Positions 27,227 through 37,187 of a stretch of 64,000 bases of DNA are shown here, one piece after another. Numbering within the stretch: the first letter of the stretch is position 1; every line of letters starts with the position of its first letter. The position numbers and the translations under genes are program-made. The stretch covers positions 310,001 through 374,000 of the forward strand of contig NZ_WBYM01000002.1 in assembly GCF_013283365.1 (NCBI RefSeq), written 5' to 3'. Origin of the DNA: Marinobacterium sp. xm-d-530 (GTDB taxonomy: Bacteria > Pseudomonadota > Gammaproteobacteria > Pseudomonadales > Balneatricaceae). Under the pieces are notes generated by a model. The model was not told the DNA's origin and made no database searches. It saw only the letters and a list, made by a program, of their open reading frames with translations.

Positions 27227-28327
27227 CTAAAGGCGAGCATTGAGTCGGCGAATCTGATCTTCCTGCTGAGTAATACGCTTCTCCAGTGAGTTCACTCGAG
27301 CGGTAGCGCGCGTCAGCGATTCATCTTTCTCTTTGAGTTGCTGACGAAGCACGCTTTCGCGCTTTGCAGCTTCCGTTGCTGCGACCGTCAACTTCTGATT
27401 CAGTACACGAACCTGATCATCGCGCTCTTTAATCTGAGCTTCCAAACGACGGTTGGCGTTAGTTTCACGCAGCAGCTTAGAGTTGATATTCGAGATATCA
27501 CGACTGGCCGATGTCATGTTCTCTTTTAGTTCGTTCAGATCACGCTCCAGATCGCTGATGGTCTTCTCTTGCATCTCAAGACGTGCATCTTTCTTCGCTA
27601 TCTGAGCCTGGTTTTCATGAACTGAACGCGTCAGCTCTGACTCTGTTCGAGTGCCCTCATCACGAAGCTTTTCAAGCGCATTACGATAGTGACGAGCTTC
27701 AACCTCAGCACGGGTAACGTTCTCCAATGCCTGCTGCTGCTCCGCTTTGATACGTGCATCAAAGGTTTTCTTGGCATCTTCGTGCATCTTACGAAGCTGG
27801 TTCAATTCGGTCTCTAGGTTAGTACGAACCTGTTCAGCCTTTTTACGTTGATTGATCTCACTGGCAATGTTGGCTTTAAGCACGCCCATTTCAGCTTCAA
27901 TCGCTCGAAGAGCCTGCTCACTCTTATCCATCTGCTGAGTTTGCGCGCGGTATTTCACTTCCAAGTCACGATAGAGTGCTTCCGCGTCACGAACCATGTC
28001 GCGAGTCGCCTTGCGATCCTCTTCATCACCCGCTCGTTCACTCTGCAACTCAACTCGCAGCTCGGCCATCGCCTCTTGCAACGCAAGATCCCAGATCTGT
28101 TCAATGCCTTTACTCAGTGACTCGGGCACAGAGTTATGTAACTTTGCACTGGCATGCACCTCAGGCAGTCGGGCATAACTCAAACTCTGCGCCCACTGAC
28201 TTAATGCCGCACTGGCTTCATCTCTAGAGAGACCCAGTCGTTCAGAGATCACAACCTCAGTCGGCAATTGGCCTTCGGCCAACAGCTCTTCTGCTAACTC
28301 AACTACTTTAAGATCTAACTCGCTCAT
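27227..28327 (-). CDS. KfrA-like DNA-binding coiled-coil protein
   Basis: 366 residues from the ATG at 28327, which has AAGGT seven bases upstream. The N-terminal 70 residues (VVELAEELLAEGQLPTEVVISERLGLSRDEASAALSQW) resemble the KfrA DNA-binding domain. From about 110 to the end the protein is almost wholly coiled coil, rich in Glu, Arg, Lys and Gln with heptad spacing. KfrA proteins are best known from IncP-type plasmids, where they aid partition and repress their own gene. The role of chromosomal relatives is unknown. It follows rluC by 28 bases, apparently on the same transcript. Confidence 0.75.
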   Translation of the reverse strand: MSELDLKVVELAEELLAEGQLPTEVVISERLGLSRDEASAALSQWAQSLSYARLPEVHASAKLHNSVPESLSKGIEQIWDLALQEAMAELRVELQSERAGDEEDRKATRDMVRDAEALYRDLEVKYRAQTQQMDKSEQALRAIEAEMGVLKANIASEINQRKKAEQVRTNLETELNQLRKMHEDAKKTFDARIKAEQQQALENVTRAEVEARHYRNALEKLRDEGTRTESELTRSVHENQAQIAKKDARLEMQEKTISDLERDLNELKENMTSASRDISNINSKLLRETNANRRLEAQIKERDDQVRVLNQKLTVAATEAAKRESVLRQQLKEKDESLTRATARVNSLEKRITQQEDQIRRLNARL

Positions 28328-28355
28328 CTTTACCTTTTCGTTCCACTGCAACGAA

Positions 28356-29312
28356 CTACAAATTGTCCATCAATCTTAACAAACTATCATCTAACGGAGC
28401 ACGCACTTCTAGCTCTTCGCCATCAGGCAGGATGAACCTGAGGCCGGCTGCATGAAGCATCAATCGTTTAAAACCCAGCTTTTTAAATTCAGCGTTGTTC
28501 TCATCCGAAGTGTACTTAACATCACCCACGATCGGATGACCCGTATATTGGGTGTGCACTCTAATCTGGTGAGTGCGACCCGTTTTAGGCCGAGCTTCCA
28601 CTAGGGTGGCAAGATCACCAAATCGACGCAGCACTGAAAAGTTAGTAACCGACGGTTTGCCCTCAGGGGAGACGCGGACGGTTCGTTCACCTGATCGGTG
28701 CTCATCTCGCAGCAGAGGTGCATTGATCTGTTTGTGCTTAGCATCCCAACGACCAACAACCAGTGCCTGATAGATCTTATGCACTCGACGCTCCCTAAAC
28801 GCATCGTGCATGTAACGTAACATCGAGCGTTTTTTAGCAATCATGATGCAACCTGAGGTGTCACGATCGATTCGGTGAATCAGCTCTAAAAAACGCGCAT
28901 CTGGGCGCAATTTTCTAACCGCCTCAATCAGCCCTAATGAGACGCCGCTACCACCATGCACCGCTATACCCGAGGGTTTATTGATGATCAGCAGTGAGTC
29001 AGTCTCATAGACCACTGAACGCTCTAGCAATTCGAGCAACTGATCACTGACAGGGGCACTCTCCCCTTTTTCGGGCAGGCGAATCGGTGCGATGCGTATT
29101 TGATCCATCGCTTGAAGCTTATAGTCAGGTTTAGTGCGTTTTTTGTTAACTCGAATCTCACCCTTGCGCAACAGCCTGTAGATCAGCGTTTTTGGCGCCC
29201 CTTTAAGAAAGGTCCGCAAGAAATTATCGATACGCTGACCCGCTTGATCGGCATCGATATCAACAAACTGAACTTTATTCAAAGAGCCGGACTTAGGGGG
29301 ATTTGAAGGCAT
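28356..29312 (-). CDS. rluC: 23S rRNA pseudouridine synthase RluC
   Basis: 318 residues. An S4 domain at about 20-75 ([35 protein letters not shown]) precedes the RluA-type catalytic domain with [16 protein letters not shown] near 143, whose second Asp is the nucleophile, and GRTHQIRVH near 240. RluC modifies U955, U2504 and U2580 (E. coli numbering) of 23S rRNA. It is divergent from rne, as in enterics and pseudomonads. Confidence 0.95.
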   Translation of the reverse strand: MPSNPPKSGSLNKVQFVDIDADQAGQRIDNFLRTFLKGAPKTLIYRLLRKGEIRVNKKRTKPDYKLQAMDQIRIAPIRLPEKGESAPVSDQLLELLERSVVYETDSLLIINKPSGIAVHGGSGVSLGLIEAVRKLRPDARFLELIHRIDRDTSGCIMIAKKRSMLRYMHDAFRERRVHKIYQALVVGRWDAKHKQINAPLLRDEHRSGERTVRVSPEGKPSVTNFSVLRRFGDLATLVEARPKTGRTHQIRVHTQYTGHPIVGDVKYTSDENNAEFKKLGFKRLMLHAAGLRFILPDGEELEVRAPLDDSLLRLMDNL

Positions 29313-29331
29313 TATGTGTGGGTAAAATAAA

Positions 29332-29360
29332 TTGCTGAAAAACCAGTAAGTTGCTATATT
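29332..29360 (+). promoter_or_regulatory. Sigma70-type promoter of rne
   Basis: TTGCTG (29332-29337), a 17-base spacer, then TATATT (29355-29360). It would give a transcript with a leader of about 400 bases before the rne start codon. Confidence 0.6.
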
Positions 29361-29769
29361 CTACCGCTGCTGGATGAAGAAGGCTTCATTTTTATTTACA
29401 CCCCACTAGAGCGAACAGTGATTCACTCACAATTTGGCGGTAGTTACCCAGCTTGAATAGCCATGTAATGGCTGAAGAAATTTATAAATAGCGACGTATT
29501 TTTCACGAGTGCTGAACAACAGCCCTCGGCTGAAGGATGGAGACGCACATCAACCAGGAACCTGCAGCCTCCCACTCCACGTTGAGTAAATTGGGCAGAG
29601 CAGCAGCCACAGCTAGAATCGATAACGATATTGGTTGATGTTTCCTTCATCGCTGAAGAGACCCTAATTATCTGGTGCAGAGCGTACTGGAGATTAGTTA
29701 TTGCTTCGATAAAGCCAGGACACAGGTTTGTTGCCCGTCAAAGATGCGTTGCGTTAAGAGAACGTCAAA
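29361..29769 (+). promoter_or_regulatory. Long structured 5' leader of rne
   Basis: About 400 bases without a credible gene between the rne promoter and start codon. Hairpins are visible, for example AGCCAT-GTA-ATGGCT at 29459-29473 and CAGCC-CTC-GGCTG near 29520. In E. coli a 361-base leader of rne lets RNase E cut its own mRNA and so set its own level. The length and position suggest the same control here, but I could not match the E. coli hairpins by eye. Confidence 0.55.
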
Positions 29770-32541
29770 ATGAAACGCATGTTAATCAACGCGACTCAAC
29801 AAGAAGAGTTGCGTGTTGCGCTTGTCGATGGACAGCGCATGTTCGATTTGGATATTGAATCCAACTCCCGCGTGCAGAAGAAGGCAAACATCTACAAAGG
29901 CCGTATCAGCCGTGTAGAAGCCAGCCTTGAAGCTGCATTTGTCGATTACGGTGCCGAACGTCACGGTTTCCTACCCCTAAAAGAGATCGCTAAAGAGTAC
30001 TTTGTCTCATCGCCTGAACGCGGCCAGCGTCCAAGCATCAAAGATCTTGTAAAAGAGGGTACCGAAGTCATCGTTCAGGTCGATAAAGAGGAGCGTGGCA
30101 ATAAAGGCGCCGCTCTGACAACCTTTATCAGCCTTGCCGGTCGTTACATGGTTCTAATGCCTAACAACCCTCGTGCAGGTGGTATTTCGCGCCGCATCGA
30201 AGGTGATGAGCGCTCTGAACTGAAAGCGGCCATGAACGGCTTGGACATTCCTAAAGGCATGGGCGTCATCGTTCGTACCGCCGGTATTGGCCGTTCGACT
30301 GAAGAGCTGCAGTGGGATCTTAACTACCTAGCAACGGTTTGGACTGCGATTACTGAAGTTGATGATCGCCCTGCTCCATTCCTGATCTACCAAGAGAGCA
30401 ACGTCGTTATTCGTGCTATTCGCGACTATCTACGCGATGACATCGGTGAAGTGCTAATCGACGAGCCGAAAGTATTTGAACAAGCTCAGCTTTTCGTTCG
30501 TCAGGTAATGCCAACTTACGAAAACCGTATCAAGCTTTACAAAGAGTCTGTACCACTGTTCAACCGCTTCCAGATCGAGACACAGATCGAATCAGCATTT
30601 GAACGTGAAGTAAAACTCCCTTCTGGCGGTTCGATTGTTATCGACCCAACAGAAGCTCTAGTTTCAATCGATATCAACTCCGCTCGCGCAACTAAGGGCG
30701 GCGATATTGAAGAGACCGCTCTGAACACCAACCTTGAAGCGGCTGATGAGATTGCTCGCCAGCTTCGCCTTCGCGACATGGGTGGTCTGGTAGTTATCGA
30801 CTTCATCGATATGACGCCAATCAAACACCAGCGCGAAGTTGAAAAACGCCTTAACGATGCACTCAAGCTTGACCGCGCACGCGTTCAGATGGGACGCATC
30901 TCGCGCTTTGGTCTTCTAGAGATGTCACGTCAACGCCTGCGTCCATCGTTGGCAGAGAGTCGCGGTCACGTCTGCCCTCGCTGTAATGGCCAAGGCTACA
31001 TTCGTGATATTGAATCACTGGCACTCTCTATTCTGCGTATTCTTGAAGAGGAAGCGTCTAAAGATCGCACCTCTCAAATTCGCGCGATTCTTCCAGTCAG
31101 CGTAGCGACCTTCCTGCTTAACGAGAAGCGTCATCAAGTGCACGCTGTTGAGCTGCGTCAAAACGTTCGTATCGTTGTGGTTCCTAATCCAAACATGGAA
31201 ACACCACACTACGAAGTGGTTCGTTTGCGCGATGATCACACCATCACTACGGTGAATGATGCGAGCTACACGCTTCAACCAGAACAGCCAGTCGAAGATC
31301 CTACCGACAAACCACTTCCGGTCGTTCCGCGTGAGCAAGCTGCTGTGCAGGGGGTTCTTAACTCATCTGCGCCACCAGCACCTAAGAGCGAGAGCTCTGA
31401 ACCAAAAGCAGAGCCAGCTCGCCAACAAAAACGTCAGCAGACTAGTCGTAAGCCTGTCGCTAACAAGTCATTGGGCGAGCGTATTATTGCAGCGATTAAA
31501 GGTCTGTTTGGTCTATCCGATTCTGCCAAAGAGGACGATAAAAAGAGCACTCGCCGTGATGACAAGAAAGGCTCTGACCGCGATGGCAACCGTAACAACC
31601 GTCGTCGTAACAATAACCGTAACGATCGTCGCCGTGGTAACAATCGCCGTAACGATCGTCGTGAGCGTCGTGATGCAGACGAAGTCATTACGGTTGAGAC
31701 GGAGAACAACCTGCCGACCATAGGCGATAACGATAAGAGTTCATCGAATGACGAGCAGCGCTCTGGCCGTTCACGTCGTCGCCGTCGCGGTGGTCGTGAT
31801 CGTCGCTCTGAAAACGGCAATGAAGAGTTCAACTCTGGAAACAATAGCGAAACGGAACTACCACCTCGCAGTAAAAACCGTGGACGTCGTCGTCGCGCCA
31901 ATGAAGAGCGCAGTGCTGAACGTAGCAATCCTATCCCAGAGGAGTTGCTCAATGCACCGCTAGAAGCCGTTTCAGAAGAAGTTGCTGCGGAAGCCTCAAC
32001 TGAAGCTCCAAAAGCATCTGAAACAGCGACCACTACTGAAGCGCCAGCAGCTAACGAAGTGTCAGAAGCAACAGCAGAGCAAGCCGCGGCTACTGAAACA
32101 GAGAGCCAAGCTACTGAAGTGACTACCGAAGCTACTGCTGAAGAGTCTGCAGAAAATACACCGGTTGTTGAACAAGAGCCGGAAGTCGTTGCAGAAAAGT
32201 CAACTGAAAACACAGTAACTGAAGTTGAAGCTACGGCTGAAACAGTCACTGAGACACAGGTTGAGTTGGATCTGACTCCTGCTGTAGAGCCCTCAGCGAA
32301 TGAAGAGCCCTCAGCGAATGAAGAACCTTCAGCTGATGAAGAGCCTTCAGCTAATGAAGAACCTTCAGCCAATGAAGAGCCTGCAGCAGAAGCAACTGAA
32401 GAACCTACTGCTACTGAAGAGACTGTTGAAGAAGCACCTGCTGAAGCAGAAGCGAGCGAAGAGGAAGCAAAACCTCGTCGTCGCCGTCGTGCTGCAAACG
32501 ATCCTCGATTGAAGCGTCGTCAAGCAGAAGCCGCTGAATAA
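29770..32541 (+). CDS. rne: Ribonuclease E
   Basis: 923 residues. The N-terminal catalytic half has the S1 domain (about 36-120, [20 protein letters not shown]), the DNase I-like site with metal Asp in [15 protein letters not shown] near 303 and VIDFIDMTP near 346, and the zinc-link CPRCNGQG near 404. The C-terminal half is disordered. It has an Arg/Asn/Asp-rich RNA-binding stretch at about 580-720 and then an acidic Ala/Glu/Thr tail with five copies of a six-residue unit near 841-870. It starts mRNA decay and matures rRNA and tRNA, and it scaffolds the degradosome. A terminator follows 15 bases after the stop. Confidence 0.96.
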   Translation: MKRMLINATQQEELRVALVDGQRMFDLDIESNSRVQKKANIYKGRISRVEASLEAAFVDYGAERHGFLPLKEIAKEYFVSSPERGQRPSIKDLVKEGTEVIVQVDKEERGNKGAALTTFISLAGRYMVLMPNNPRAGGISRRIEGDERSELKAAMNGLDIPKGMGVIVRTAGIGRSTEELQWDLNYLATVWTAITEVDDRPAPFLIYQESNVVIRAIRDYLRDDIGEVLIDEPKVFEQAQLFVRQVMPTYENRIKLYKESVPLFNRFQIETQIESAFEREVKLPSGGSIVIDPTEALVSIDINSARATKGGDIEETALNTNLEAADEIARQLRLRDMGGLVVIDFIDMTPIKHQREVEKRLNDALKLDRARVQMGRISRFGLLEMSRQRLRPSLAESRGHVCPRCNGQGYIRDIESLALSILRILEEEASKDRTSQIRAILPVSVATFLLNEKRHQVHAVELRQNVRIVVVPNPNMETPHYEVVRLRDDHTITTVNDASYTLQPEQPVEDPTDKPLPVVPREQAAVQGVLNSSAPPAPKSESSEPKAEPARQQKRQQTSRKPVANKSLGERIIAAIKGLFGLSDSAKEDDKKSTRRDDKKGSDRDGNRNNRRRNNNRNDRRRGNNRRNDRRERRDADEVITVETENNLPTIGDNDKSSSNDEQRSGRSRRRRRGGRDRRSENGNEEFNSGNNSETELPPRSKNRGRRRRANEERSAERSNPIPEELLNAPLEAVSEEVAAEASTEAPKASETATTTEAPAANEVSEATAEQAAATETESQATEVTTEATAEESAENTPVVEQEPEVVAEKSTENTVTEVEATAETVTETQVELDLTPAVEPSANEEPSANEEPSADEEPSANEEPSANEEPAAEATEEPTATEETVEEAPAEAEASEEEAKPRRRRRAANDPRLKRRQAEAAE
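32290..32379 (+). repeat. Five 18-bp tandem repeats inside rne
   Basis: Units of the form CCCTCAGCGAATGAAGAG, differing mostly at third codon positions, encode the hexapeptide PSA(N/D)EE. The unit length keeps the frame, so copy number can vary without breaking the protein. Confidence 0.85.
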
Positions 32542-32556
32542 CAGCACGCCTCCAAT

Positions 32557-32586
32557 AAAAAAGCAGCCTATGGGCTGCTTTTTTTT
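32557..32586. terminator. Bidirectional rho-independent terminator between rne and murB
   Basis: Stem AAAAAAGCAGCC/GGCTGCTTTTTT with a TATG loop and extra T residues. Confidence 0.9.
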
Positions 32587-32605
32587 GGTTTAATTTCTGA
32601 TCACG

Positions 32606-33622
32606 CTAGGGATAGGCGATCGGCTCTTGCTCTAGGCGAACAGAGAAACGATCAAACACGCTCTGTTTAATATCATCGGCTAGCTCATCAATATCCTGAC
32701 GCGACCCACCCGCATGATTCACGATCACGAGCGCCTGATCTTTATGAACACCGACTCGTTCACGATAGAGACCTTTCCATCCGCACTGATCGATCAACCA
32801 ACCCGCAGCAAGCTTGACTCCAGAAGCATCTGGATAGTTAGGAATCTCTGGATAGATTTGACGTAAACCCTCAAAGCAGTCGTTTGAGACAACAGGATTC
32901 TTAAAGAAACTACCCGCATTAGGGAGCACTTCAGGATTCGGCAGTTTAGATTGGCGCACAGCGACCACTGCGTCAAAAATCGCTTGAGCGCTCAGCTCTT
33001 TAATCCCTTGCGTATCTAACCAACCCTGAAGTGCCGCATAGGAACATTTAGCTTCAAATTGTTTTGAGAGGCTGAATCGCACTGAAGTGATAATGAAACG
33101 GCCAGGGTTTCGCTTGAACAGCGAGTCACGGTAGGCGAACTGACAGTCCGCTTTCTGCATGACGTTAAAGGAGTTGGATAGCGTATCAAACACCTCTACC
33201 TGATCGATCAGATCCGCTACTTCAACACCATAGGCTCCGATATTTTGCACAGGGGATGCACCAACCGAACCTGGTATCAGTGCGAGATTCTCTAAACCAT
33301 ACCAGCCATTTTCAAGACAGTGAGTCACTAGGCCGTGCCAGCTCTCTCCTGCAGCCACTTTAATCAAAACCGACTCTTCTGAGTCTGATTGGATCTCAAT
33401 ACCTTTCGTTGCAATATGAACAACGCAACCTGGCACTTCATCTGCCAACACCAGGTTACTGCCACCGCCTATCCAAAGAGAAGGAAGATCCTGCTGAGCA
33501 ATAAAATCGAGCAGTTCAGGAAGGTCATTTAAGTCAGATAACTCAGCAAAAAATTGAGCTTTAGCCGGCATCGCCAAAGTGTTGAACGCCGTTAAATCAT
33601 GCCACGAGTGTATGGTGAGCAT
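32606..33622 (-). CDS. murB: UDP-N-acetylenolpyruvoylglucosamine reductase
   Basis: 338 residues, type I MurB. FAD-binding motifs are WIGGGSNLVLAD near 51-62 and PGSVGASPVQNIGAYG near 115-130. The proton-donor Ser is in PNAGSFFKNP near 230. It reduces UDP-GlcNAc-enolpyruvate to UDP-MurNAc with NADPH in the cytosol. Its start codon shares one base with the stop of the phosphatase gene, so the two are coupled. It is the last gene of the envelope cluster that begins at comEC or exbB. Confidence 0.96.
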   Translation of the reverse strand: MLTIHSWHDLTAFNTLAMPAKAQFFAELSDLNDLPELLDFIAQQDLPSLWIGGGSNLVLADEVPGCVVHIATKGIEIQSDSEESVLIKVAAGESWHGLVTHCLENGWYGLENLALIPGSVGASPVQNIGAYGVEVADLIDQVEVFDTLSNSFNVMQKADCQFAYRDSLFKRNPGRFIITSVRFSLSKQFEAKCSYAALQGWLDTQGIKELSAQAIFDAVVAVRQSKLPNPEVLPNAGSFFKNPVVSNDCFEGLRQIYPEIPNYPDASGVKLAAGWLIDQCGWKGLYRERVGVHKDQALVIVNHAGGSRQDIDELADDIKQSVFDRFSVRLEQEPIAYP

Positions 33623-34098
33623 TAGGCGAGTCTCACCTCTAACTGCTTGATTAAGCCATCGGATGCCGCTTCAATCAGATCAACCACCTCATGAAAACCT
33701 GAGTCGCCCTCACCATAATAGGGATCTGGCACTTCTGCTCCGCTTTTCCCTGAAAAATCGAGAAACAGGCTCAGGTGGCCAGAGTAGTGATTCGGCGCAA
33801 TGGCCTGCAAGTTATCCAGATTGGTCTCATCCATTGCAAGGATGTAGTCAAAGCGTTCAAAGTCAGCAGCAGTCGCTTGCCGTGCACGTAAAGGCGTTAG
33901 ATCGTATCCACGCTCAGCCCCCACTCTGACCGAGCGAGGATCTGGCGGGTTACCCACATGCCATGCTGCGGTTCCAGCTGAATCGACTTCAACTCGATTG
34001 GCTAACCAAGGGTGATCATCCAATTTTTTACGAAAAATAGCATCGGCTGACGGTGAGCGGCAGATATTACCTAAACAGACAAACAACACTCTTATCAT
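33622..34098 (-). CDS. Low-molecular-weight protein-tyrosine phosphatase
   Basis: 158 residues from the ATG at 34098; an in-frame GTG at 34110 is possible. The P-loop FVCLGNICRSP at the N-terminus supplies nucleophile Cys8 and Arg14, and the general acid Asp is in VPDPYYGEGDSGF near 125. Such enzymes dephosphorylate tyrosine kinases of capsule or exopolysaccharide export (Wzb/Etp type), but this copy sits in the kdsB-murB cluster as in Pseudomonas, where its role is unclear. Confidence 0.92.
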   Translation of the reverse strand: MIRVLFVCLGNICRSPSADAIFRKKLDDHPWLANRVEVDSAGTAAWHVGNPPDPRSVRVGAERGYDLTPLRARQATAADFERFDYILAMDETNLDNLQAIAPNHYSGHLSLFLDFSGKSGAEVPDPYYGEGDSGFHEVVDLIEAASDGLIKQLEVRLA

Positions 34099-34129
34099 TG
34101 CACACGACACTCTTATTACTGCAACCGAC

Positions 34130-34900
34130 CTACTGGCCTTCCATTATCCGTTTAAGCCTTTCAAGGTCTTCAGGGGTATCAACACCCGCTGGAGGAGCTT
34201 CGACGGCATTGGCTACATGAATCGAAACACCATTGAATAGAGCACGCAATTGCTCAAGGGATTCAGTCTTTTCAATAGGTGCAGGTGACCATTGAACATA
34301 TGCATTAAGAAAGCCTACACGGTAGGCGTAGATACCAATATGACGGCGCCAAGCAAATAGAGAAGGCAGAGTCTCAGGCAGCTCATCATTGGTCATCATA
34401 TCTCGCGGCCAAGCGATCGGAGCTCGCGAAAAATAGAGCGCCATGCCGCGAATATCCGTCACAACCTTGACCACATTTGGATTCAAAAGATCGGTTTTCG
34501 TCTCGATAGGCTCGGCTAATGTTGAGATGCCTGCATCTTGATGTGCCGCAAGGTTATCGGCGACTTGATCGATCAGCTTTGCTGGAATTAGAGGCTCATC
34601 ACCCTGAACATTGACGACAATTTCATGATCCGCCAAACCAATCTTATTAACGACCTCTTGGAGTCTATCAGTGCCTGAAGGATGATCCGCAGAGGTCATA
34701 CAGACCTCTGCACCAAAACCTTTGGCTACCGCCTCAATTCTTGGGTCATCGGTTGCGACAATGACACGACTAGCACCACTCTCAAGTGACCGTTCATAGA
34801 CGTGTTGCACCATCGTTTTACCGGCCAGCTCAACCAAAGGTTTACCTGGGAAACGGGTAGATGCATAGCGCGCCGGAATAACAACAGTGAAACTCATCAA
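34130..34900 (-). CDS. kdsB: 3-deoxy-manno-octulosonate cytidylyltransferase
   Basis: 256 residues. The nucleotide-binding [17 protein letters not shown] at the N-terminus, ATDDPRI near 50, the central [11 protein letters not shown] near 98 and [12 protein letters not shown] near 188 are KdsB motifs. It activates Kdo as CMP-Kdo for lipopolysaccharide inner core synthesis. It begins 2 bases after the Trm112-like gene, within a run of tightly packed envelope genes. Confidence 0.96.
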   Translation of the reverse strand: MMSFTVVIPARYASTRFPGKPLVELAGKTMVQHVYERSLESGASRVIVATDDPRIEAVAKGFGAEVCMTSADHPSGTDRLQEVVNKIGLADHEIVVNVQGDEPLIPAKLIDQVADNLAAHQDAGISTLAEPIETKTDLLNPNVVKVVTDIRGMALYFSRAPIAWPRDMMTNDELPETLPSLFAWRRHIGIYAYRVGFLNAYVQWSPAPIEKTESLEQLRALFNGVSIHVANAVEAPPAGVDTPEDLERLKRIMEGQ

Positions 34901-34902
34901 GC

Positions 34903-35088
34903 TTACTCCGGAAGGCGCTCTTCACTGGTTAAAGTGCGAGCTTCGCTCTCAAGCATCACAGGAATACCATCACGGATAGGATAGGCTAAACCACTGGTGC
35001 GACAGACTAGCTCATTACTCTCCTTATCCCACTCCAATGGGGCTTTGCTGACAGGGCAAACAAGGATATCGAGTAGTTTAGGATCCAT
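34903..35088 (-). CDS. Trm112-family small protein (YcaR-like)
   Basis: 61 residues from the ATG at 35088, which has CGGAG seven bases upstream; a longer frame reaches 35115 inside lpx[21 protein letters not shown] and the later [13 protein letters not shown] are the conserved parts. Only one Cys of the usual zinc-ribbon pairs is kept in the CPVS position, as in other YcaR proteins. It is nearly always found between lpxK and kdsB. The function is unproven; eukaryotic Trm112 is a methyltransferase activator. Confidence 0.92.
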   Translation of the reverse strand: MDPKLLDILVCPVSKAPLEWDKESNELVCRTSGLAYPIRDGIPVMLESEARTLTSEERLPE

Positions 35089-35089
35089 T

Positions 35090-36079
35090 TTATTCTCCGT
35101 TAGGGTTAACAACACGTTTCAGTAATCGGGCCAAATGCTCCGCCTCTTTGGGTGCAAATTCCGCCTCTACTGAAAGCGCCCAACAATTATCTGGGGCGAT
35201 AGAGTGACATTTTACTGCATCTTTATCGGTCATCACCAATGGCAATGAGCGGTATTGATCGAGCAGCTCTTTAATAATCGGTGCGTGATCCTTTAATGGG
35301 ATGGTTTTCAGCTCTAAACCCAGCCCCATTAGGGTATCAAAAAACCGTGAAGGGTTACCGATACCGGCCAATGCATAGACTGTTTTGCTACCTAGCTCAT
35401 CGAGCTGAAGCGCTTTTTGTTCACCCGATGCTAGGTGTCTAAACGCAGTAGGACGTAGACGATAGGAGAGCGCACCCGGATAGCTAAAGGAGCCCTCACC
35501 ATTCAACACAACCAGATCAACTTCATTTAAGCGCGACAGCTCTTCTCTTAAAGGTCCTTCCGGCATCAACTGTTGGTTACCTAACCCTCGCACAGAGTCG
35601 ATCACCGCAATTTCGAACTGACGCCCCATTTGATAATGCTGCAGACCATCATCACTGAAGATGATATCGACCGGGTGTTGGTCAATTAGATGCTGGCAGG
35701 CAGAGACTCGATTCGGATCAACAACGACTGGCACTCCTGTCTTTTCAAAGATCATCTGCGGTTCATCCCCAACCACCTCTGGCGAGGTCTGGTTAGAAAC
35801 CTGCATAGGATAACTTGTTGCCTGACCACCGTATCCACGACTGACCACACCAGGGTTGAACCCCAAGGATTTAGCCAGGGTCACCAAATAGATTAAGAGG
35901 GGTGTTTTACCCGTACCACCGACACTGATATTACCGACCACGACAACCGGCACATCCATTGTGACCGCCTGTTCGGTCAGACGAGCACGGCGGCGTCTAG
36001 AGATGAAACCATATAGCAGTGATAAGGGACGCAGTAGAACTAGCCAGCCTGCTTTCTGATACCAAGCTTTCTCAATCAA
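35090..36079 (-). CDS. lpxK: Tetraacyldisaccharide 4'-kinase
   Basis: 329 residues. The N-terminal amphipathic membrane segment ([20 protein letters not shown]) is followed by the P-loop [18 protein letters not shown] near 48-64 and the motif [11 protein letters not shown] near 140. LpxK phosphorylates the 4' position of the lipid A disaccharide at the inner membrane. It is one base from exbD and one base from the Trm112-like gene. Confidence 0.96.
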   Translation of the reverse strand: MIEKAWYQKAGWLVLLRPLSLLYGFISRRRRARLTEQAVTMDVPVVVVGNISVGGTGKTPLLIYLVTLAKSLGFNPGVVSRGYGGQATSYPMQVSNQTSPEVVGDEPQMIFEKTGVPVVVDPNRVSACQHLIDQHPVDIIFSDDGLQHYQMGRQFEIAVIDSVRGLGNQQLMPEGPLREELSRLNEVDLVVLNGEGSFSYPGALSYRLRPTAFRHLASGEQKALQLDELGSKTVYALAGIGNPSRFFDTLMGLGLELKTIPLKDHAPIIKELLDQYRSLPLVMTDKDAVKCHSIAPDNCWALSVEAEFAPKEAEHLARLLKRVVNPNGE

Positions 36080-36080
36080 C

Positions 36081-36491
36081 TTAGTCGATCTCTCTGGTCG
36101 TAAGACTCAATTGAGAAAACCCCAAGTTTGCTGCTACATCCATGGTGGTAATGACCGCTTGGTGAGGAGTCGATGCATCGGCGGAAATCTTTAGAGGGGT
36201 TGTAAGATCACCACCACTCTCTTTTAAAAGTGCTGCCCTGAGGGTTTTAGACTGCGCATTGACCAATGCTTTATCGTTGATTGCGAAGCTACCATCAGCC
36301 TTGATAATAATTTCAAGCATATCGACCTGAGCCACCTGGTCTGTCGTTGCTTGAGGGAGATCCACTTTAAGCTGGGTCTCTTTAGTAAAGGTGGTCGACA
36401 CCATAAAAAAGATCAGTAGCAGGAAGACCACATCAATCAATGGAGTTAGGTTGATGGATATCTCTTCCGATTGAGGTCTTGGAAAATTCAC
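36081..36491 (-). CDS. exbD: ExbD/TolR-family biopolymer transport protein
   Basis: 136 residues: a short cytoplasmic N-terminus, one membrane helix with the key Asp (INLTPLIDVVFLLLIFFMVSTTF) near 15-37, and a periplasmic domain. Together with the ExbB-like protein upstream it forms a proton-driven motor. In pseudomonads and relatives this copy is embedded in the lpxK cluster and is not linked to tonB. Its partner process is therefore uncertain. Confidence 0.92.
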   Translation of the reverse strand: MNFPRPQSEEISINLTPLIDVVFLLLIFFMVSTTFTKETQLKVDLPQATTDQVAQVDMLEIIIKADGSFAINDKALVNAQSKTLRAALLKESGGDLTTPLKISADASTPHQAVITTMDVAANLGFSQLSLTTREID

Positions 36492-36499
36492 AGAGCGCC

Positions 36500-37120
36500 C
36501 TATTTCAGATCCACTTTGCGATCACCATGGATAATATCGACCAACTTGACCGACTCCTGCTCCATTGCCAACACCAGCGTCGATACACGACGTTGCAAGA
36601 AGCGGTGCGCTACCAACGCAGGGATGGCAACCGTCAAACCGGCTGCTGTTGTGATCAGGGCTTCAGAGATACCCCCGGCCAAAAGGTTGGCGTTACCCGT
36701 GCCGGAAATCATGATCTGGGAGAAGACTTTAATCATGCCGATCACAGTCCCTAACAGACCCAACAGAGGGGTAATGACTGCGACAGTCCCCAGAGCGTTC
36801 AAAAATCTCTCCATCTGATGGATGGCGTCACTGGCGGCATCGGTAATGGACTCTTTCATTACATCGCGACCTGAGCCTGCGTTACTCAATCCGGCGACAA
36901 TCAGTGATCCTAATGCACTCGCCTCTCTTATCTCTTTAAGACGCTCGTTAGTCAGCTGCCCACCTTTATAGAGCCCCCAGACATCGGCTAGAAGACCCGG
37001 TGGCAAAATCCTATCAGCCCTCAGGGCCATTAAACGCTCAACCGTGATAGCAAGTGCAAGAATTGAACAGGCTAAAATCGGCAGCATCAACCAACCACCG
37101 GCGGAAATTAACTCTAACAA
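36500..37120 (-). CDS. exbB: MotA/TolQ/ExbB-family proton channel
   Basis: 206 residues with three membrane helices: about 10-30, 110-135 (a long helix with PLLGLLGTVIGMIKVF) and 155-180 (AGGISEALITTAAGLTVAIPAL). The conserved Thr/Pro/Gly pattern of ExbB is present. It ends 8 bases before exbD. It would form the pentameric channel around the ExbD dimer in the inner membrane. Confidence 0.93.
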   Translation of the reverse strand: MLELISAGGWLMLPILACSILALAITVERLMALRADRILPPGLLADVWGLYKGGQLTNERLKEIREASALGSLIVAGLSNAGSGRDVMKESITDAASDAIHQMERFLNALGTVAVITPLLGLLGTVIGMIKVFSQIMISGTGNANLLAGGISEALITTAAGLTVAIPALVAHRFLQRRVSTLVLAMEQESVKLVDIIHGDRKVDLK

Positions 37121-37187
37121 CGAAAAACCTCAAAAAGACAGATTAACCAGCCAAGACGGCCGATAAAAAACCCATAGTATCGCAGCA

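Noticed and set aside
31434-32372. A 312-codon minus-strand open frame opposite the rne C-terminal region
   Set aside because: It is a Ser/Arg-rich shadow of the Arg-rich and Ala/Glu/Thr-rich RNase E tail, without a ribosome site. The biased codon use of rne explains it.
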